Shown: positions 20,693-32,874, counted from the stretch's first letter. The stretch: DNA of 64,000 bases from Atlantibacter hermannii (GCF_009907385.1 NZ_JAAATR010000056.1:1-64000); one strand, 5' to 3'. The notes: a model not told the origin generated them from the sequence alone. Made by a program: numbers and translations.

Positions 20693-21718
20693 TTATTCGT
20701 CTTTAATGACTTTCCGCTCAACAGCCTTCAGGCGTTTATTCATTTCATCAATGTTCATTACCAACGCTGCTGTTTTACGCCAAACCTTATTCGGCTGTAG
20801 CGGAATACCTGAAGAGTACACGCCAGGCTCGGAAATAGGACGCATCACCATACCCATACCGGTCACGGTAACTTTGTCGCAAATTTCCATATGACCGTTG
20901 ATCACGCTGGCACCGCCAATCATGCAGTAACGACCAATTTTCAGGCTGCCTGCCATGATGACGCCACCTGCAACTGCGGTATTGTCGCCAATCACGACGT
21001 TATGCGCAATCTGGCACTGGTTATCAATGATCACGCCGTTGCCGATAATGGTGTCATCCAGCGCGCCTCTATCAATGGTGGTGCATGCGCCGATCTCAAC
21101 GCGATCGCCAATAATCACCCGGCCAAGTTGGGGGATCTTAATCCAGTTACCACGATCGTTAGCGTAGCCAAAGCCATCCGCGCCGATCACAGTGCTGGAC
21201 TGGATCAGGCACTGTTCGCCGATCTGGATCTCATGATAAAGAGTGACATTCGCCCACAGACGCGAACCCGCGCCAATGCGTGAATTTTTACCCACGAAGC
21301 AACCCGCGCCGATAATAACGTTATCGCCCAGCTCAACGCCGGATTCGATTACCGCATTCGCGCCAACAGAGACGTTGTCGCCCAGTTTCGCGCTGGCGTC
21401 AATCACCGCGCTGGGTGCGATATTCTGCGCAGGCTGAGGCGTGGTATCAAGAATTTGGGCCATATGCGCATAGGTCAGGTAGGGGTTCTTCACTACCAGC
21501 GCCGCGCTTTTGGCAAAAGGGAGATCGTCTGCGGTCATGACTACGGCAGACGCCTGGCATGCAGCCAGATGTTCACGGTAACGGGGGTTTACCATGAAGG
21601 TGATTTGCCCCTCACCCGCAGACTGCATTGAAGCAACGCCGGTGATGACGATATCGCCATCACCGTGCAGCTCTGCATCCAACTGTTGGGCTAAATCAGC
21701 CAGTCGAATTGAAGGCAT
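20693..21718 (-). CDS. lpxD: UDP-3-O-(3-hydroxymyristoyl)glucosamine N-acyltransferase
   Basis: Third enzyme of lipid A synthesis; adds the N-linked hydroxymyristate. The N-terminal uridine-binding domain is followed by a left-handed beta helix of hexapeptide repeats (from about 100) and a C-terminal helix. The active-site histidine is in the segment [15 protein letters not shown] (near 239). The length is 341, equal to E. coli. It follows skp after 3 bases. Confidence 0.98.
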   Translation of the reverse strand: MPSIRLADLAQQLDAELHGDGDIVITGVASMQSAGEGQITFMVNPRYREHLAACQASAVVMTADDLPFAKSAALVVKNPYLTYAHMAQILDTTPQPAQNIAPSAVIDASAKLGDNVSVGANAVIESGVELGDNVIIGAGCFVGKNSRIGAGSRLWANVTLYHEIQIGEQCLIQSSTVIGADGFGYANDRGNWIKIPQLGRVIIGDRVEIGACTTIDRGALDDTIIGNGVIIDNQCQIAHNVVIGDNTAVAGGVIMAGSLKIGRYCMIGGASVINGHMEICDKVTVTGMGMVMRPISEPGVYSSGIPLQPNKVWRKTAALVMNIDEMNKRLKAVERKVIKDE

Positions 21719-21721
21719 TAC

Positions 21722-22216
21722 TTATTTAACCTGTTTCAGTACATCAGCGGTGATGTCTTTCACATCGCTACCGTTATAAACAACGGTATTGGCGTCCAGC
21801 ACCAGATCGACATCCTGATCGGCAGCCACTTTCTTCACAGCCGCCTGAATACGGGAAACCAGCTTGCCGCGTTCTTCGTTAGAACGGCGCGCACGATCCT
21901 GCTCGAACTGCTGGGCTTTAGTACCGAAAGCCTGGCGCTGAGTCATGATGTCTTTTTCCAGCTTAGTACGATCGCTCGCCTTCATCGTGGAACCATCACG
22001 CTGTAAACGCTGCATTTTGGTCTGCAGATCGCTTTCCTGACGTTGCAGTTCGCTGCCACGACTTTTGAACTCATTTTCCAGCGTTTTAGATACGCCAGTA
22101 TTCTGAGCAACCTGCTGAAACAGATTTTGCATGTTTACAACTGCAACTTTATCAGCCGCCTGAGCGGATGCTGCCATTGCTAAACCGAGACCTGCAGCAC
22201 ATAACCACTTTTTCAC
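21722..22216 (-). CDS. skp: Periplasmic chaperone Skp (OmpH)
   Basis: Trimeric periplasmic chaperone that holds unfolded outer-membrane proteins on their way to the Bam complex. A signal peptide (1-20, ending AQA) precedes a basic, strongly helical coiled-coil body rich in Lys, Arg and Gln, which forms the tentacles. It has 164 residues, three more than E. coli. The start is GTG with AGGAG six bases before it. It lies downstream of its partner bamA, separated by a 119-base gap. Confidence 0.97.
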   Translation of the reverse strand: MKKWLCAAGLGLAMAASAQAADKVAVVNMQNLFQQVAQNTGVSKTLENEFKSRGSELQRQESDLQTKMQRLQRDGSTMKASDRTKLEKDIMTQRQAFGTKAQQFEQDRARRSNEERGKLVSRIQAAVKKVAADQDVDLVLDANTVVYNGSDVKDITADVLKQVK

Positions 22217-22335
22217 AATAAACTCCTTACCATCCCATTAGTACCCGAAGGTACCGTTCTTTGCGTGGCCTGACGGGTGAAACACCCGCCAAAAGTCATC
22301 GCTACACTGCTAATGCATTCCTTCGCAACAAACAA

Positions 22336-24732
22336 TTACCAGGTCTTACCGATGTTAAACTGGAACTGTTCTGCACTGTCTCCATCATACTTTTTAAACG
22401 GCTGCGCATAAGAGAACACCAACGGACCCAGCGGTGACATCCACTGCAAGGCAATACCCGCTGACATGCGGATATTGGCGGGATCGCTGTAGTCCGGAAC
22501 GCCTGCCGCACGCATTTCTGCGGTGTTGTCCCAGTTGGTATCCCATACGGTGCCCGCATCAACGAACAGCGAGGTACGCACCGAGTTCGCGTATTTATCG
22601 CTGAGGAACGGCGTCGGGGTGATGAATTCCAGGCTGGCGACACCCATCGCGTTCCCGCCTACCGCATCGTCAGAAGAACAGTATGCGCTATTTTCGCAGT
22701 TATCTTCGTTCGGACCTTTATAAACTGCTTTAGGACCGATGTTATTCGACTGGAAACCACGTACGGTGCTGGAACCGCCTGCATAGAAGTTTTCATAGAA
22801 CGGCATTTCTTTGCCGCCCAGACCGTCGCCATAGCCCCAACGGGTGCGTCCCAGGACTACCCATTTGTGGTCATCATCAATCGGCACATAGGTCGCCGTA
22901 TCGAGAGTGAGCTTATAGAACTCGTTATCAGAACCTGGAATGGTCACTTTGCCGTTCAGGTTAACGCGCGAGCCTTCAGTCGGGAAGAAACCGCGGTCCA
23001 GCTTGTTATAAGTCCAGCCATAGTTAAAGGTGAAATCGTCGGCGGTAAAGCCGCGATCGCTACCGCCTTTCTGACCGAGCGAATCAAGATAACGATCCAT
23101 CGCCACCTGCGGCTGCATGTTGGAAAGGTCGTTATGGACGTAGCCTACGCCTGCACGCAACGTGTTGTATTCATTGATTGGGAAGCCCAACGTGCCGTCT
23201 ACACCATAACTTTTGTTGGTATATGAGGACAGATCGGCATCGTCCGCTTTAAAGTCGTTATAGAAAATGCGTCCGCCAAGACTAACACCATCCACGGTGA
23301 AGTATGGGTTAGTGACGGAGAATTCAGAATAGGTTTGATAATCGTTTTTGGTGCCGTTAATACCGACTGAATAGCCGGTACCTAACCAGTTATCCTGCTG
23401 TACGCCAACCTGGAAGCTGACGCCGCTTTCGGTACCGTAACCCACGCCGAAGTTGAAGCTACCGGTGTTACGTTCTTTAACCTTATAGACCACGTCTACC
23501 TGATCCGGCTGGCCTGGTACGCGCTGGGTATCGGTGTCCACGGTTTCAAAATAGCCCAGGCGGTTCAGACGCTCTTTACCCTGATCGACCAGATCGCTGC
23601 CCAGCCATGCGCCTTCCATCTGGCGCATTTCACGACGCAGGACTTCATCTTTAGAGGTGTCGTTGCCTTCAAAGCGGATTTTGCGCACGTAAAAGCGGTT
23701 ACCCGAGTCCACGTTGACATGCAGTTTAACCGTTTTGTCATTCTCATTAATTTCAGGCTGAGTTTGCACGCGCGGGTAGGCGTAGCCGTAGCGACCAAGA
23801 AGCTTTTTAATGTCGTCTTCCATTTTGGTCACTTTGGTGCCGTTGTAGAGTTCGCCCGGCTGCATTTTGGTCAGCGTTTCAATTTCCGCCGAGTGACCAG
23901 CCAGGTTGCCGCTCACTTCCACGCCTGAAATTTTGTATTGATCGCCTTCGGTGACGTTAACAGTCACGTAGATGCTCTTCTTGTCCGGCGTCAGGCTAAC
24001 CTGAGTCGAATCGATATTGAAGCGCGCATAGCCGCGATCCAGATAGTAGCTGCGCAGGGTTTCAAGGTCGCCCTGCAATTTTTGCTTCTGGTATTTACGG
24101 TCGCCCACCACGTTCCACCAGGGCACTTCATCGCGCAGCTGGAAGTGAGAGATCAGCTCTTCGGTGGTAAACGCATGGTTGCCCACGATGTTGATTTGCT
24201 GGATGGTTGCGGAAACGCCTTCCTGGAACACCAGTTTCAAATCCACGCGGTTACGCGGCAACGGGGTCACAACGGCTTTTACGCTGGCGCTGTATTTACC
24301 CACGCTGTAGTAGAAATCTTCCAGACCTTTTTCGATGTCGGAAAGGGTAGTGCGGTCAAGAGATTCACCGACGCGAACGCCGGAAGCCTCCAGGTTCTGC
24401 TTCAGCATGTCGTCTTTAACCGACTTGTTGCCGGAGAACGTGATGCTGGCAATGGTCGGCCGTTCTTTTACCTGAACAAGCAGCGTATCGCCGTCGCGCA
24501 ATACGCGGACGTCTTCAAAGTTGCCTGTGGCAAAGAGCGAACGGATCGTGTTACTGATGTCTTCATCATTAACCGTATCACCGACGCGGACCGGCATGCT
24601 GAGGAGGGCCGCACCAACGGCGACTCGCTGCAGTCCTTCGAAATGAATATCTCTCACTACGAAACCGTCTGCACCGTATACAGTAGCGCTGCTGAACAGC
24701 AGCGACGCTATGAGCAATTTTTTAATCGCCAT
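22336..24732 (-). CDS. bamA: Outer-membrane protein assembly factor BamA
   Basis: Essential Omp85 protein that inserts beta-barrels in the outer membrane. A signal peptide (1-20) is followed by five POTRA domains (to about 420) and a 16-strand barrel ending FNIGKTW. The loop-6 motif VRGF is present. At 798 residues it is 12 shorter than E. coli BamA; the change is in surface loops: loop 6 is reduced around a Cys pair (NCENSAYC) and loops 4 and 7 differ. The periplasmic part is nearly unchanged. Confidence 0.98.
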   Translation of the reverse strand: MAIKKLLIASLLFSSATVYGADGFVVRDIHFEGLQRVAVGAALLSMPVRVGDTVNDEDISNTIRSLFATGNFEDVRVLRDGDTLLVQVKERPTIASITFSGNKSVKDDMLKQNLEASGVRVGESLDRTTLSDIEKGLEDFYYSVGKYSASVKAVVTPLPRNRVDLKLVFQEGVSATIQQINIVGNHAFTTEELISHFQLRDEVPWWNVVGDRKYQKQKLQGDLETLRSYYLDRGYARFNIDSTQVSLTPDKKSIYVTVNVTEGDQYKISGVEVSGNLAGHSAEIETLTKMQPGELYNGTKVTKMEDDIKKLLGRYGYAYPRVQTQPEINENDKTVKLHVNVDSGNRFYVRKIRFEGNDTSKDEVLRREMRQMEGAWLGSDLVDQGKERLNRLGYFETVDTDTQRVPGQPDQVDVVYKVKERNTGSFNFGVGYGTESGVSFQVGVQQDNWLGTGYSVGINGTKNDYQTYSEFSVTNPYFTVDGVSLGGRIFYNDFKADDADLSSYTNKSYGVDGTLGFPINEYNTLRAGVGYVHNDLSNMQPQVAMDRYLDSLGQKGGSDRGFTADDFTFNYGWTYNKLDRGFFPTEGSRVNLNGKVTIPGSDNEFYKLTLDTATYVPIDDDHKWVVLGRTRWGYGDGLGGKEMPFYENFYAGGSSTVRGFQSNNIGPKAVYKGPNEDNCENSAYCSSDDAVGGNAMGVASLEFITPTPFLSDKYANSVRTSLFVDAGTVWDTNWDNTAEMRAAGVPDYSDPANIRMSAGIALQWMSPLGPLVFSYAQPFKKYDGDSAEQFQFNIGKTW

Positions 24733-24763
24733 CGTTGTAATGCGCTCTTCCTAACCTGGCTCT

Positions 24764-26116
24764 CTATAACCGAGAGAAATCATTGAAAAGTGCAAGCCCC
24801 ATTAACAGCACCAGCAAAATCGAGCCAATGCGATAACTAAAGTCTTGAACTCGCTCGGAAACCGGCCCGCCCTTCAGCTTCTCTATCGCTAAAAAGAGCA
24901 AATGCCCACCGTCCAAAACGGGTAACGGGAACAGATTGATAATCCCTAAGTTCACGCTGATCAGCGCTAAGAACATCAGGTAATAGATCAACCCATACTC
25001 CGCTGACATCCCTGCCCCCTGAGCAATCGAAATTGGCCCACTGAGGTTGTTCAGTTTGACATCACCGGTTATCAATTTCCCCAGCATATTGACCGTCAGC
25101 TTCATCAACTGCCAGGTTTTATCCGTGGCTTCGATAATAGCGGCAAACGGCCCATACTGGCGCACTGTTTTATACTCTTCTGGCAGCGGGATCACTTTCG
25201 GCACTACGCCGGCAAACCCTTCCGCCTTCCCATTACCGGATTTTGTATCCGGAATCAGGGTTAATGACAAGGGACTCCCCTGCCGTTCAATCTCTACTAC
25301 CAGCTTTTGCGCCGGGTTGTCGCGCACCAGCGTGACGAAAGCCATCCAGTTTGCCAGCGGCTGACCATCGACTTTAACGATCCTGTCGCCCGCTTGCAAA
25401 CCCGCTTTGCTGGCAGCTGAATCAGCCTGGACTTCAGCCAGCACCGGTTCAATCTTCGGTCCGTAAGGTCTGATGCCTAATGACGCCACCGGATCTTCTT
25501 TGTCAGGCTCGAAATGCCAGTTCTTGAGATCCAGCGTTTTGTTAGTTTGTTGCGTACTGCCAAACGGCCCCACGCCCAACGTCACGTTGTCATCGCCGAT
25601 TTTCGCCACCAGCTCAAGACGAACGCTATCCCAGTCAGGCGTTTCGATACCCTCAACGGACTTAAGTTCCATGCCTGGCGCAATTTGTGCCTGCGCCGCG
25701 ATGGAGTTGGGCGTTATTTCACCAATTACAGGCTTAACGCTGGGAATGCCGATCATAAAAACCAGCCAGTAGGCGACGATAGCGAACAGGAAGTTGGCTA
25801 TCGGACCTGCGGCGATGATTGCCGCACGCTGGCCGACGGTTTTGTTATTGAATGCCTGATGGCGCATTTCCGGAATGACCGTTTCAACGCGCTCATCCAG
25901 CATTTTGACATATCCCCCGAGGGGGATAACGGCGATAACGTATTCTGTGCCATGACGGTCGGTACGCCGCCACAGGGCTTTACCGAAGCCGATAGAGAAG
26001 CGTTCGACGCGAACGCCCGCTTTGCGAGCCACCCAGAAATGGCCAAACTCATGCACAGTAATTAGAACACCCAGCGCGATGATGAAAGCGGCCAAATTCC
26101 AGAGAATGCTCAGCAT
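24764..26116 (-). CDS. rseP: Site-2 intramembrane protease RseP
   Basis: Inner-membrane zinc metalloprotease that cuts anti-sigma factor RseA after DegS, releasing sigmaE, and clears signal peptides. The zinc motif HEFGH (His22, Glu23, His26) is in the first membrane segment; two PDZ domains (about 115-310) face the periplasm; the third ligand is in [12 protein letters not shown] (Asp near 402). The length of 450 equals E. coli. A candidate sigmaE promoter for bamA lies within this gene. Confidence 0.98.
   Translation of the reverse strand: MLSILWNLAAFIIALGVLITVHEFGHFWVARKAGVRVERFSIGFGKALWRRTDRHGTEYVIAVIPLGGYVKMLDERVETVIPEMRHQAFNNKTVGQRAAIIAAGPIANFLFAIVAYWLVFMIGIPSVKPVIGEITPNSIAAQAQIAPGMELKSVEGIETPDWDSVRLELVAKIGDDNVTLGVGPFGSTQQTNKTLDLKNWHFEPDKEDPVASLGIRPYGPKIEPVLAEVQADSAASKAGLQAGDRIVKVDGQPLANWMAFVTLVRDNPAQKLVVEIERQGSPLSLTLIPDTKSGNGKAEGFAGVVPKVIPLPEEYKTVRQYGPFAAIIEATDKTWQLMKLTVNMLGKLITGDVKLNNLSGPISIAQGAGMSAEYGLIYYLMFLALISVNLGIINLFPLPVLDGGHLLFLAIEKLKGGPVSERVQDFSYRIGSILLVLLMGLALFNDFSRL
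25642..25670 (-). promoter_or_regulatory. Candidate sigmaE promoter inside rseP
   Basis: On the minus strand a perfect -35 GGAACTT is followed after 16 bases by TCGAAA, close to the sigmaE -10 consensus. It lies in the rseP coding region, about 0.9 kb before bamA, so it could feed bamA, skp and the lpx genes under envelope stress. It is a sequence match only; the codons may also be constrained by the protein. Confidence 0.55.
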
Positions 26117-26127
26117 AGATTATTCCG

Positions 26128-26985
26128 TTAAATCGTTCTGAAAACTAACAGCATCAGACACGCAAACACCGGCACAGCAGCCGTCAGGCTGTCGATACGA
26201 TCGAGGATACCGCCGTGGCCGGGGATAAGATTCCCACTGTCCTTAATACCCGCTTCGCGTTTAAACATACTTTCGGTGAGATCGCCAAGCACCGAGGCCA
26301 GCGCGGCCACCACCGAGCATATCAGCAACGTCGACGGCGCGACTTCCAGATTTACCACCACGCCATAAATCCAGGAAATCACCGCGGCGGTAAACAGGCC
26401 ACCAATAAATCCTTGCCAGGTTTTACCGGGCGAAACCTTAGGAGCAAGCTTATGTTTGCCAAAGAGTTTTCCGAACATGTACGCGCCGGAATCCGCGCCC
26501 CACACCAGAATCATCACGTACAGCAGCCAAATAGCGCCGTAGTAATGGTTGGCGTCGTAATGCCAGCCGCGCAGCGCCACCATGCCCCAAAAAAACGGCA
26601 CGATAGTCATTAATCCGAAAACCAGCCGCAGAGCTTTAGAGTTGCGCCAGAAGGCGGCGGATGCCGGATAAAAAAGCACCAGCAACAAAGCAGCAACCCA
26701 CCAGAAAAGGGACAGCCACAATGAGCCCTCAACAACCGCGATATCGACGCCATAGTGGTATTCAGGCAGCGTGAACAACATCAATGCAAGCAGCAGGCCA
26801 CAAAGCACCGCCAGCCACACCCGTTGCGTACGGTTAACAAACCCGCTCAGTTGCCCCCACTCCCAGGCTGCCAGCATGCATACCACCAACGTGGTGATCG
26901 CAAAGCCAATCAGCGGCAAAAAGAACAGTGCGGCAATGACGACCGGAATTAAAATGAAAGCAGAAATCAGGCGATACTTCAGCAA
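26128..26985 (-). CDS. cdsA: Phosphatidate cytidylyltransferase (CDP-diglyceride synthase)
   Basis: Inner-membrane enzyme that makes CDP-diacylglycerol from phosphatidate and CTP, the precursor of all main phospholipids. The 285 residues form about eight membrane segments; the family signature is at the C-terminus (SMFKREAGIKDSGNLIPGHG then GILDRIDSL). The start is TTG, with a GGGGG site 6-7 bases before it, and E. coli uses the same start as I recall. It lies 12 bases after uppS. Confidence 0.98.
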   Translation of the reverse strand: MLKYRLISAFILIPVVIAALFFLPLIGFAITTLVVCMLAAWEWGQLSGFVNRTQRVWLAVLCGLLLALMLFTLPEYHYGVDIAVVEGSLWLSLFWWVAALLLVLFYPASAAFWRNSKALRLVFGLMTIVPFFWGMVALRGWHYDANHYYGAIWLLYVMILVWGADSGAYMFGKLFGKHKLAPKVSPGKTWQGFIGGLFTAAVISWIYGVVVNLEVAPSTLLICSVVAALASVLGDLTESMFKREAGIKDSGNLIPGHGGILDRIDSLTAAVPVFACLMLLVFRTI

Positions 26986-26997
26986 AAGCTACCCCCA

Positions 26998-27756
26998 TCA
27001 GGCTTCATTGTCACCGGACGCAGTCCCACCAAATCGACGCTCACGATTGGCAAAGGCATTCAATGCACCTTCAAAGTCTTGTTCATCAAAATCAGGCCAA
27101 AGAACATCGGTAAAATAAAGTTCCGCATAGGCGATCTGCCAAATCAGAAAGTTACTGATACGATGCTCTCCCCCTGTCCTAATCACTAAATCTACGGGAG
27201 CCAGCTCATGCATACAGATCTGCTCGCTGAGCAAATCCTCACTGATCTGATCCGGGCGCAACAGCCCTTCCTGCACTTGCTCAGCTAAACGCCGCACTCC
27301 CTGAATAATATCCCAACGTCCGCCATAATTCGCGGCGATGTTGAGCGTAAGGCCGGTATTTTTACTGGTTAAGGCTTCGGCTTTATGAATACGCTCTTGC
27401 AAACGGGTATTGAATCGACTGGTGTCGCCAATGATGCGCAACCGGACGTTATGACGATGTAAGTTCTTGACTTCACTATCTAACGCCCACACAAACAGCT
27501 CCATCAAGGCGCTAACTTCCTGAGCCGGTCGATTCCAGTTTTCACTGCTGAATGCATACAGAGTCAGCGCATCGATACCATGATTTGCAGCAAACGAAAC
27601 GGCGCGGCGAACCGACTTAGCCCCCGCTTTATGCCCAAAGGCGCGGATTTTCCCCTGCCGTTTCGCCCAGCGCCCGTTGCCATCCATAATAATAGCCACA
27701 TGGCGGGCGCCTGAAGCAGGCAGATTTTCGTTTACTGGTTGATTCGCAGACAACAT
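26998..27756 (-). CDS. uppS: Undecaprenyl pyrophosphate synthase (ditrans,polycis)
   Basis: Cis-prenyltransferase that makes the C55 carrier lipid used for peptidoglycan and O-antigen. The catalytic Asp25 is in the motif [14 protein letters not shown], and the conserved [11 protein letters not shown] block binds pyrophosphate. The start MLSANQP gives 252 residues against 253 in E. coli, whose start has one extra Met codon; the frame is open 33 codons further upstream but that part has no family similarity. The ribosome site is weak. Also called ispU. Confidence 0.96.
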   Translation of the reverse strand: MLSANQPVNENLPASGARHVAIIMDGNGRWAKRQGKIRAFGHKAGAKSVRRAVSFAANHGIDALTLYAFSSENWNRPAQEVSALMELFVWALDSEVKNLHRHNVRLRIIGDTSRFNTRLQERIHKAEALTSKNTGLTLNIAANYGGRWDIIQGVRRLAEQVQEGLLRPDQISEDLLSEQICMHELAPVDLVIRTGGEHRISNFLIWQIAYAELYFTDVLWPDFDEQDFEGALNAFANRERRFGGTASGDNEA

Positions 27757-27817
27757 AACGCGTTCTTTTTCCCCGATAAGGAGTAAACGGTACTCAGAAA
27801 TACTGAAGCCTCTACAC

Positions 27818-27841
27818 AAAAACGCCGTGTTTACCACGGCG
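27818..27841 (-). terminator. Terminator or attenuator between dxr and uppS
   Basis: On the minus strand CGCCGTG/CACGGCG (7 bp, loop GTAAA) is followed by TTTTTGTG. It lies in the 188-base gap after dxr, so it may separate dxr transcription from the uppS-cdsA-rseP run, or act as a partial attenuator. Confidence 0.75.
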
Positions 27842-27944
27842 AACCCGGCCTTCACAGCCTTTTACCCCCAATTAGGGTGGCGCAGACTATATCACTGAAG
27901 CCAGACGCTAACAAATAACATGGCTTTTGTGGGATGAATAATCA

Positions 27945-29141
27945 TCAGCTTGCGAAGCGCATCACTTCCTGATGCGCAACCTTGCGCGCTTCCTCATCAA
28001 CGCCTAACACTTCATCCACTGAGCGCGGTTCAGACAAGAGCATCGTGCCTAACACCTGGGCATTCAGCGCAGCAATGTCAGTGAAGCGAATCTGCTGATC
28101 GAGGAAAGCCTGAACGGTAATTTCATTCGCGGCATTCAGGGCGGTGGTGGCCGCCTGACCTTGTTCAAACGCGTCCATCGCCAGCTTCAGGCACGGGTAG
28201 CGTTGGTAGTCTGGTTCAACAAAGCTCAACGGGCCCGCTTTGCAGAAATCCAGCGGTTTCACCCCGGAGCTCACGCGCGCCGGCCAGGCCATGGTATGGG
28301 CGATGGGGGTACGCATATCCGGCTCCCCCAGCTGTGCGAGCACGCTGCCATCCACATAGCGAACCATCGAATGAATCACGGACTGAGGATGAATTAACAC
28401 TTCCATACGGCTGGCTGGCGCATTGAAAAGCCAGCGGGCTTCAATATATTCAAGACCTTTGTTCATCATCGTGGCGGAATCGACGGAAATTTTACGCCCC
28501 ATCGACCAGTTCGGATGCCGACAAGCCTGATCCGGCGTCATTCCCGCCAGTTCAGCCAGTGCGGTCTCGCGAAAAGGCCCGCCCGACCCGGTAAGGATAA
28601 TCGACGAAATGCCGTTTTCCTCAAGGTCAGCGTACCCCAGCTGACGCTGGATTGTTTCCGGTAAACTCTGAAAAATGGCGTTATGCTCGCTGTCTACCGG
28701 CAGAAGGCGGGCGCCGCTCTGCTTGACGGCATCCATAAACAGCCGGCCACAGGTAACAAGTGATTCTTTATTCGCCAGCAGGATCTGCTTACCGGCGCGG
28801 ATGGCGGCAAGCGTAGGCAATAATCCCGCCGCGCCGACAATCGCCGCCATGACCTGGTCGACGTCATCAAGCGCCGCCATATCACAGGCCGCCTGCCGTC
28901 CGGAAAGCACCTCAGTTGCACTCCCCTTTTCACGCAGCAACGCTTTCAACGCCGATGCGCTGGCTTCGTCATCCATCACCGCAAAGCGTGGAGTGAATTC
29001 GAGGCACTGCTCAGCCATGCGCGTTACGTTTTTACCCGCCACCAGCGCGGTGACGGCAAACTGCTGTGGATTGTGGCGAACAACGTCAAGGGTGCTGCAA
29101 CCGATAGATCCGGTAGAGCCAAGAATGGTCAAATGCTTCAT
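27945..29141 (-). CDS. dxr: 1-deoxy-D-xylulose 5-phosphate reductoisomerase
   Basis: Second step of the MEP isoprenoid pathway; makes methylerythritol phosphate with NADPH and a divalent metal. The N-terminal NADPH motif GSTGSIG (8-14), the metal site block [11 protein letters not shown] (near 150) and the [13 protein letters not shown] segment are all present. The start MKHLTILG gives 398 residues, exactly E. coli; the frame is open 13 codons upstream without similarity. It precedes uppS, which uses the product of this pathway. Confidence 0.98.
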   Translation of the reverse strand: MKHLTILGSTGSIGCSTLDVVRHNPQQFAVTALVAGKNVTRMAEQCLEFTPRFAVMDDEASASALKALLREKGSATEVLSGRQAACDMAALDDVDQVMAAIVGAAGLLPTLAAIRAGKQILLANKESLVTCGRLFMDAVKQSGARLLPVDSEHNAIFQSLPETIQRQLGYADLEENGISSIILTGSGGPFRETALAELAGMTPDQACRHPNWSMGRKISVDSATMMNKGLEYIEARWLFNAPASRMEVLIHPQSVIHSMVRYVDGSVLAQLGEPDMRTPIAHTMAWPARVSSGVKPLDFCKAGPLSFVEPDYQRYPCLKLAMDAFEQGQAATTALNAANEITVQAFLDQQIRFTDIAALNAQVLGTMLLSEPRSVDEVLGVDEEARKVAHQEVMRFAS

Positions 29142-29267
29142 CAGGCGCTCGGTGAGGAAAAGGGAAAAGTCATCACGCAAGTTACACGTGGTCTAAATGC
29201 AAAACGCCGTAAGAAAACACCGCTAAGCGGCTTTCCTGTACGGCGTTCACATTCGCAAGGCGAGAAA

Positions 29268-29825
29268 TTAGAACTGCATTAACTCAGTTTCTTTCTCTGC
29301 CAGCGCGGCATCTACTTTCTTGATAGCGGCATCAGTAGCTTTCTGAACGTCGTCCTGGGAACGGCGGTCATCATCTTCACTGATTTCTTTATCTTTCAGC
29401 AGCGCTTTTACTTTATCGTTAGCGTCACGACGCACGTTACGCACCGCAACACGCGCCTGCTCGGCTTCTCCACGCACTACTTTGATCAGATCTTTACGAC
29501 GCTCTTCGGTCAGCGGAGGCAGTGGAACACGGATATCAGAACCGGCAGAACTTGGGTTCAGACCGAGATCAGACGCCATAATCGCTTTCTCAACCGCCGG
29601 GCCCATCGAACGATCAAACACGTTGATCTTCAGCGTGCGGGTGTCTTCTACCGTCACGCTTGCCAGCTGACGCAGCGGCGTTGGCGTGCCGTAGTACTCT
29701 ACGATAATACCATCCAGCAGGCTTGGAGAAGCACGGCCAGTACGGATTTTGCTGATTTGGTTTTTGAATGCTTCGACGCATTTTTCCATACGCACTTCAG
29801 CATCTTTTTTGATTTCGCTAATCAC
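29268..29825 (-). CDS. frr: Ribosome recycling factor
   Basis: Works with EF-G to split post-termination ribosomes. The 185-residue tRNA-shaped protein begins [15 protein letters not shown] and holds the [13 protein letters not shown] block. The start is GTG with AGGA about 8 bases before it, giving the E. coli length; the upstream open frame has no similarity. It follows pyrH after 169 bases, in the conserved rpsB-tsf-pyrH-frr order. Confidence 0.98.
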   Translation of the reverse strand: MISEIKKDAEVRMEKCVEAFKNQISKIRTGRASPSLLDGIIVEYYGTPTPLRQLASVTVEDTRTLKINVFDRSMGPAVEKAIMASDLGLNPSSAGSDIRVPLPPLTEERRKDLIKVVRGEAEQARVAVRNVRRDANDKVKALLKDKEISEDDDRRSQDDVQKATDAAIKKVDAALAEKETELMQF

Positions 29826-29994
29826 GTTACGAGTCCTTGAAAACTGGTAGTTGGGCAGGCCACACACGCTCGCCTGACGACGTGAAACGCAGTGTGATAA
29901 GTATAGCCCGATTAATTCATGGCACCCGGCAGATAATCCGCCAACTGAACCGACAATGAAACGGAATTTTACCCGGAATTGTCGCTTACGGAAA

Positions 29995-30720
29995 TTATTC
30001 CGTGATTAATGTGCCTTCTTTTTCGCCCATCACAACCCGACGCAGCGCGCCCGGCTTGTTCATATTGAACACGCGGATCGGCATTTTGTGGTCACGTGCC
30101 AGCGTGAACGCGGCGAGATCCATGACTTTTAATTCTTTTTCCAGCACTTCCTGATAGCTCAGTTGATCGTACAGGGTCGCTGCCGGATCCTTCATCGGAT
30201 CGGCGGAGAATACGCCGTCCACTTTAGTGGCTTTCAGCACCACGTCGGCTTCGATTTCGATGCCGCGCAGGCAGGCTGCGGAGTCGGTGGTGAAGAAAGG
30301 ATTGCCGGTGCCTGCAGAGAGGATCACCACGCGGTTGTTGCGCAGCAGGCTGATGGCTTCCGCCCAGCTGTAATTATCGCACACGCCGTTCAGCGGAATG
30401 GCAGACATCAGGCGCGCGTTAACATAGGCGCGGTGCAGCGCATCGCGCATCGCCAGGCCATTCATCACGGTAGCCAGCATCCCCATATGATCGCCGACTA
30501 CGCGGTTCATGCCCGCTTTCGCCAGACCCGCGCCACGGAACAGGTTACCGCCGCCGATCACCACACCGACCTGGACGCCGAGCTCAACCAGCTCTTTAAC
30601 TTCCTGCGCCATGCGATCCAGTATGCTCGCATCAATACCGAAGCCTTCTGCTCCTTGCAGCGCTTCGCCACTCAGCTTGAGCAGAATGCGTTTATAGACG
30701 GGTTTTGCATTGGTAGCCAT
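29995..30720 (-). CDS. pyrH: Uridylate kinase
   Basis: Hexameric bacterial UMP kinase of the amino-acid kinase family, activated by GTP and inhibited by UTP; supplies UDP for RNA and sugar nucleotides. The 241 residues match E. coli in length, with the N-terminal phosphate-binding block [10 protein letters not shown], the GGGNLFRG loop and the [11 protein letters not shown] segment. It lies between tsf (with a terminator before it) and frr. Confidence 0.98.
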   Translation of the reverse strand: MATNAKPVYKRILLKLSGEALQGAEGFGIDASILDRMAQEVKELVELGVQVGVVIGGGNLFRGAGLAKAGMNRVVGDHMGMLATVMNGLAMRDALHRAYVNARLMSAIPLNGVCDNYSWAEAISLLRNNRVVILSAGTGNPFFTTDSAACLRGIEIEADVVLKATKVDGVFSADPMKDPAATLYDQLSYQEVLEKELKVMDLAAFTLARDHKMPIRVFNMNKPGALRRVVMGEKEGTLITE

Positions 30721-30821
30721 GTTTCTTTCCTGGAACTGTCAACGAATGGGATGGTTTGGAGACGACATGATATGCCGCTTTTCAGTCCGCGCGCACTGGG
30801 AGCAAACTGAATATTCTACTG

Positions 30822-30849
30822 ATAAAACAGAGCCGCCCTCAGGCGGCTC
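30822..30849 (-). terminator. tsf terminator
   Basis: On the minus strand GAGCCGCC/GGCGGCTC (8 bp), loop TGAG, then TGTTTTATC. It starts about 9 bases after the tsf stop and should end most rpsB-tsf transcripts before pyrH. Confidence 0.85.
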
Positions 30850-30858
30850 CTTACTGCA

Positions 30859-31710
30859 TTAAGACTGCTTGGACATGGCAGCAACTTCTGCTGCAAAGTC
30901 AGTCTCAACTTTCTCGATGCCTTCGCCCACTTCGAAGCGGATGAAGCCAGTCACGTCAGCGTTGTGCTCTTTCAGCAGCTGAGCAACGGATTTGCTCGGA
31001 TCCATAACGAAAGGCTGGCCAGTCAGAGAAACTTCGCCGGTGAATTTCTTCATGCGGCCTTCAACCATTTTCTCTGCGATTTCTTTCGGCTTGCCAGACT
31101 GCATGGCGATGTCCAGCTGAACCTGGTACTCTTTTTCTACCACTTCAGCAGACACGTCTTCCGGCTTAACGAATTCCGGCTTGCTTGCAGCGATGTGCAT
31201 AGCCAGCTGTTTAACCAGTTCTTCGTCAGCGCCTTTAGCAGCAACCAGAACGCCGATACGCGCGCCGTGCTGGTAAGAACCCAGAACGTCGCCTTCCAGG
31301 GAAGCTACGCGACGGATGTTGATGTTCTCGCCGATTTTCGCAACCAGGGCAACACGCTCTTCTTCGAACTGTGCTTTCAGAACTTCAACGTCAGTGATTT
31401 TGCCAGCAACCGCTGCGTCCAGAACTTTGTTCGCGAACGCCTGGAAACCACCGTCTTTAGCAACGAAGTCAGTCTGGCAGTTAACTTCCAGAATGATGCC
31501 GTAGTTGCCGTCGATCTTGGTGATGATCACGCCGTCAGCAGCAACGTTGCCTGCTTTTTTCGCCGCTTTGATCGCGCCGGATTTACGCATGTTTTCGATT
31601 GCCAGCTCGATGTCGCCGTTCGCTTCGGTCAGCGCTTTTTTGCAATCCATCATGCCTGCGCCAGTACGCTCACGCAGCTCTTTTACCAGGGATGCGGTAA
31701 TTTCAGCCAT
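30859..31710 (-). CDS. tsf: Elongation factor Ts
   Basis: Guanine-nucleotide exchange factor for EF-Tu. The N-terminal UBA-like domain with the [12 protein letters not shown] segment is followed by the core, whose TDFVAKD motif contacts EF-Tu, and the C-terminal module. It has 283 residues, as in E. coli. It is co-transcribed with rpsB, separated by a 119-base gap that holds an attenuator. Confidence 0.99.
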   Translation of the reverse strand: MAEITASLVKELRERTGAGMMDCKKALTEANGDIELAIENMRKSGAIKAAKKAGNVAADGVIITKIDGNYGIILEVNCQTDFVAKDGGFQAFANKVLDAAVAGKITDVEVLKAQFEEERVALVAKIGENINIRRVASLEGDVLGSYQHGARIGVLVAAKGADEELVKQLAMHIAASKPEFVKPEDVSAEVVEKEYQVQLDIAMQSGKPKEIAEKMVEGRMKKFTGEVSLTGQPFVMDPSKSVAQLLKEHNADVTGFIRFEVGEGIEKVETDFAAEVAAMSKQS

Positions 31711-31770
31711 TCTTAAATCCTCGGGAGATTTGATCTACCCGGCGGTTAACGCCAGGCAGATATAAAAGAG

Positions 31771-31794
31771 AAAAAGGGGCCATAAAAAGGCCCC
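31771..31794 (-). terminator. rpsB-tsf intercistronic attenuator
   Basis: On the minus strand GGGGCC/GGCCCC (6 bp, loop TTTTTAT) is followed by five T. It lies between rpsB and tsf and looks like a short rho-independent terminator that would lower tsf relative to rpsB expression. The structure is seen; attenuation is inferred. Confidence 0.75.
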
Positions 31795-31829
31795 TATCTA
31801 TACACGGTCAAATAAGGGCTAAAACCTTA

Positions 31830-32771
<942 letters not shown>

Positions 32772-32874
32772 TTAGCCAGATTAAATCTCAATTTGGCTCA
32801 GCCCTGCCGCCCTGTTAACATTGTTATTACTTGCTTAAATCTTGTCGACGTAACGACAACTGCGGACGTTATTC

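Noticed and set aside
27118-27124. GGAACTT (minus strand) in uppS as another sigmaE -35
   Set aside because: At 15-17 bases spacing the -10 position reads TTTGG-like sequence, not TCTGA or TCAAA; likely coding chance.
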